Below are positions 62,762 through 64,000 of a stretch of DNA of 64,000 nucleotides, piece after piece; the stretch's first letter is position 1; every line of letters begins with the position of its first letter. The stretch covers positions 1-64,000 of the forward strand of contig JAKSSP010000001.1 in the NCBI GenBank assembly GCA_024403035.1. Direction: 5' to 3'. Both the position numbers and the translations under genes were made by a program. The notes beneath the pieces were generated by a model that searched no databases, was not told the origin of the DNA, and was given only the letters and a program-made list of their open reading frames with translations. The stretch is from Mogibacterium sp. GTDB taxonomy: Bacteria > Bacillota > Clostridia > Peptostreptococcales > Anaerovoracaceae.

Positions 62762-63544
62762 TCAGGATCTCTTCCTGCGGCGGCCGATCACATACAGCAC
62801 CAGGCTCGTGGAAGCGATCATGATCCCCAGATAGAACATCAGGTTCGATTCATCCCCGGTTTTTACGTTGGTATGCTTGTGCGGATCATTCTCCGTTTTC
62901 TGCGGCTCTGTTACACATACGCCCGGCTTCGGACATACTGTTACATCGTAATCCCACTCGTATCTTGTGCCGTCAGCACTTTCATGATATGACGGTGCAA
63001 GCCACAGTGACGGCATGAATGACACCTTGCGTCCGTCCTTCATCTTCTTGGCACCGCTTTGCACTCCCAGATAGATGCCCGGTTCAAGACTCGTGAATAC
63101 GCATTCGCCATCTGCATCGCTCTTCCCCTCTTTTACAGGAGAAATGCCATTCGACTTTGCAAGAGCCGCCAGCGTTTCTGCCGCCTCCTCGGATCTCCCG
63201 GCCGTCATTCCCTCGTATGAGATCCCGGCATTTTCAAAGTCCGATACAGACGAATAGGTCGCCTTGCCGTCCCTGACCGAAAGGGATGCCACCTTGTAGA
63301 GTTTTATCCCTACGCCTTCCAGCGGCACTTCTTCGTCATCGTTGGTCCAGATCAGCCTGACTGTGATCGATGCCGTCTGTCCGCTCAGATCATCAGCCGG
63401 AAGCAGTTTGCCTCCGTTTCCCTCTGCGTAGGACGGCACTGCAGGTGCTATTGCGCAAAGGACAGCGGCAAATACAGCTGCCGCAAGAATGCGCCTCGCC
63501 AGTGCCCTCTTTGTATTCAGATGTTCCCGCAGTTTTGCTGTCAT
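62762..63544 (-). CDS. Sortase-anchored pilin subunit (Cna-B type)
   Basis: A 260-residue surface protein. The signal peptide is basic and then hydrophobic (ILAAAVFAAVLCAIAPAVPSYA). One Cna-B-like domain follows (LEGVGIKLYKVASL; FTSLEPGIYLGVQSG). The C-terminal sorting signal is NVKTGDE with a membrane helix and RRRKRS; the LPxTG is degenerate at the first positions, as in some clostridial pilins. It directly follows the class C sortase and should be polymerised or anchored by it. Confidence 0.82.
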   Translation of the reverse strand: MTAKLREHLNTKRALARRILAAAVFAAVLCAIAPAVPSYAEGNGGKLLPADDLSGQTASITVRLIWTNDDEEVPLEGVGIKLYKVASLSVRDGKATYSSVSDFENAGISYEGMTAGRSEEAAETLAALAKSNGISPVKEGKSDADGECVFTSLEPGIYLGVQSGAKKMKDGRKVSFMPSLWLAPSYHESADGTRYEWDYDVTVCPKPGVCVTEPQKTENDPHKHTNVKTGDESNLMFYLGIMIASTSLVLYVIGRRRKRS

Positions 63545-63558
63545 GTTTTATCTCTATA

Positions 63559-64000
63559 CTATTGTTTTTTCTCCTGCCTTCTGGATCTTATGATCATTAC
63601 TATAAGCAGGATCAGGAATATCGACAGTCCGCCCGCAAGCAGGTACTCTTCAAGATTCATCATGCGCAGTCTGTCGAAGAGGCCCGGAGTCTCAGCTTCT
63701 CTTTCTTCTTCAACGTACGGCACTCTGTGTCCGCGCACCAGAAGGCGATGAGTATTCACCGCATACGGTGTGCATGTCACAAGTGTCACCAGGTCTTCAT
63801 CCGGCTCGATCGCCAGAGAATCCGTTTCATCCGGAAGCACTGTCAGGATCTGGTCCACTTCATAGGCAAGCGTATCATCCAGAACATGAAGATAAAACTG
63901 ATCGCCTTCCTTCACCTGATCCAGATCGGAAAGCAGCTTCATGTTCGGTAGCCCGCTGTGTCCGCACAGTACGGAGTGAGTTCCTTTGCCTCCTATCGGA
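63559..64000 (-). CDS. srtC: Class C sortase, 5' part beyond the window
   Basis: The C-terminal 146 codons of a pilin-polymerising sortase. The catalytic His is in HSVLCGHSGLP, the catalytic Cys in TLVTCTPYAVNTHRLLVRG, which also holds the Arg. The C-terminal membrane anchor is LEEYLLAGGLSIFLILLIVMII with a basic tail, the class C topology. It reads from beyond base 64000 towards the pilin gene 14 nt downstream. Confidence 0.92.
   Translation of the reverse strand, partial: PIGGKGTHSVLCGHSGLPNMKLLSDLDQVKEGDQFYLHVLDDTLAYEVDQILTVLPDETDSLAIEPDEDLVTLVTCTPYAVNTHRLLVRGHRVPYVEEEREAETPGLFDRLRMMNLEEYLLAGGLSIFLILLIVMIIRSRRQEKKQ

Overview
This is a chromosomal window from a Bacillota bacterium of class Clostridia. 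The evidence is the priA-def-fmt-rsmB-stp-prkC-rsgA-rpe operon, AsnA, IreB, a PASTA kinase, four-cysteine L28 and L32 proteins, strong AAGGAGG ribosome binding sites and sigma-A type promoters. Moderate GC, no sporulation operon, truncated regulators and an LPxTG/class C sortase locus suggest a host-associated anaerobe, possibly near Mogibacterium/Anaerovoracaceae. That placement is inference, not shown by the sequence. There is no phage, insertion sequence or CRISPR array.

Layout. 1-806: nine tRNA genes (the first cut by the window edge) closed by a terminator. 907-5001: a small HTH regulator, a secreted SH3/glucosaminidase, a YhcC radical SAM protein, QueH, and two gene remnants joined end to end. 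5045-15625: asnA, then a long replication, translation and signalling operon (priA to rpe). 15823-21339: comEC and holA, facing argR-recN. 21576-28619: ruvCAB, queA, tgt, a small unknown gene, rlmD, a frameshifted zincin and a lipid kinase. 28678-36782 on the minus strand: an ACT-domain protein, MgtC, a sodium symporter, a very large PBP1A and a membrane-anchored degenerate M20 peptidase. 36991-50914: rpmB, an Asp23-like gene, recG, rsmD, coaD, a coiled-coil gene, tmcAL, rpmF, ftsK, rimO, pgsA, cinA and SOS-controlled recA. 51086-58109: rplU, rpmA, obgE, comEA, a stand-alone Spo0A effector domain, a DUF896 gene, alaS, ireB and ruvX. 58106-61307: decayed LysR and membrane genes, then two secreted cell-wall proteins. 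61308-64000: an AT-rich gap, then a partly broken pilus/sortase locus.

How the genes work together. Three themes recur. DNA uptake and recombination: ComEC, ComEA, CinA, RecA, RecN, RecG, RuvABC and PriA. Queuosine biosynthesis: QueH, QueA and Tgt. Envelope growth under the PASTA kinase PrkC, phosphatase Stp and the likely substrate IreB. Unusual points include a Spo0A DNA-binding domain without receiver lying directly behind comEA, a pseudo-peptidase paired with a PBP1A that has a roughly 255-residue cytoplasmic tail, an L21 protein carrying a SAP-like tail, an L27 without the cleaved leader found in most Bacillota, and starts at ruvC, holA and the Asp23-like gene that look leaderless.
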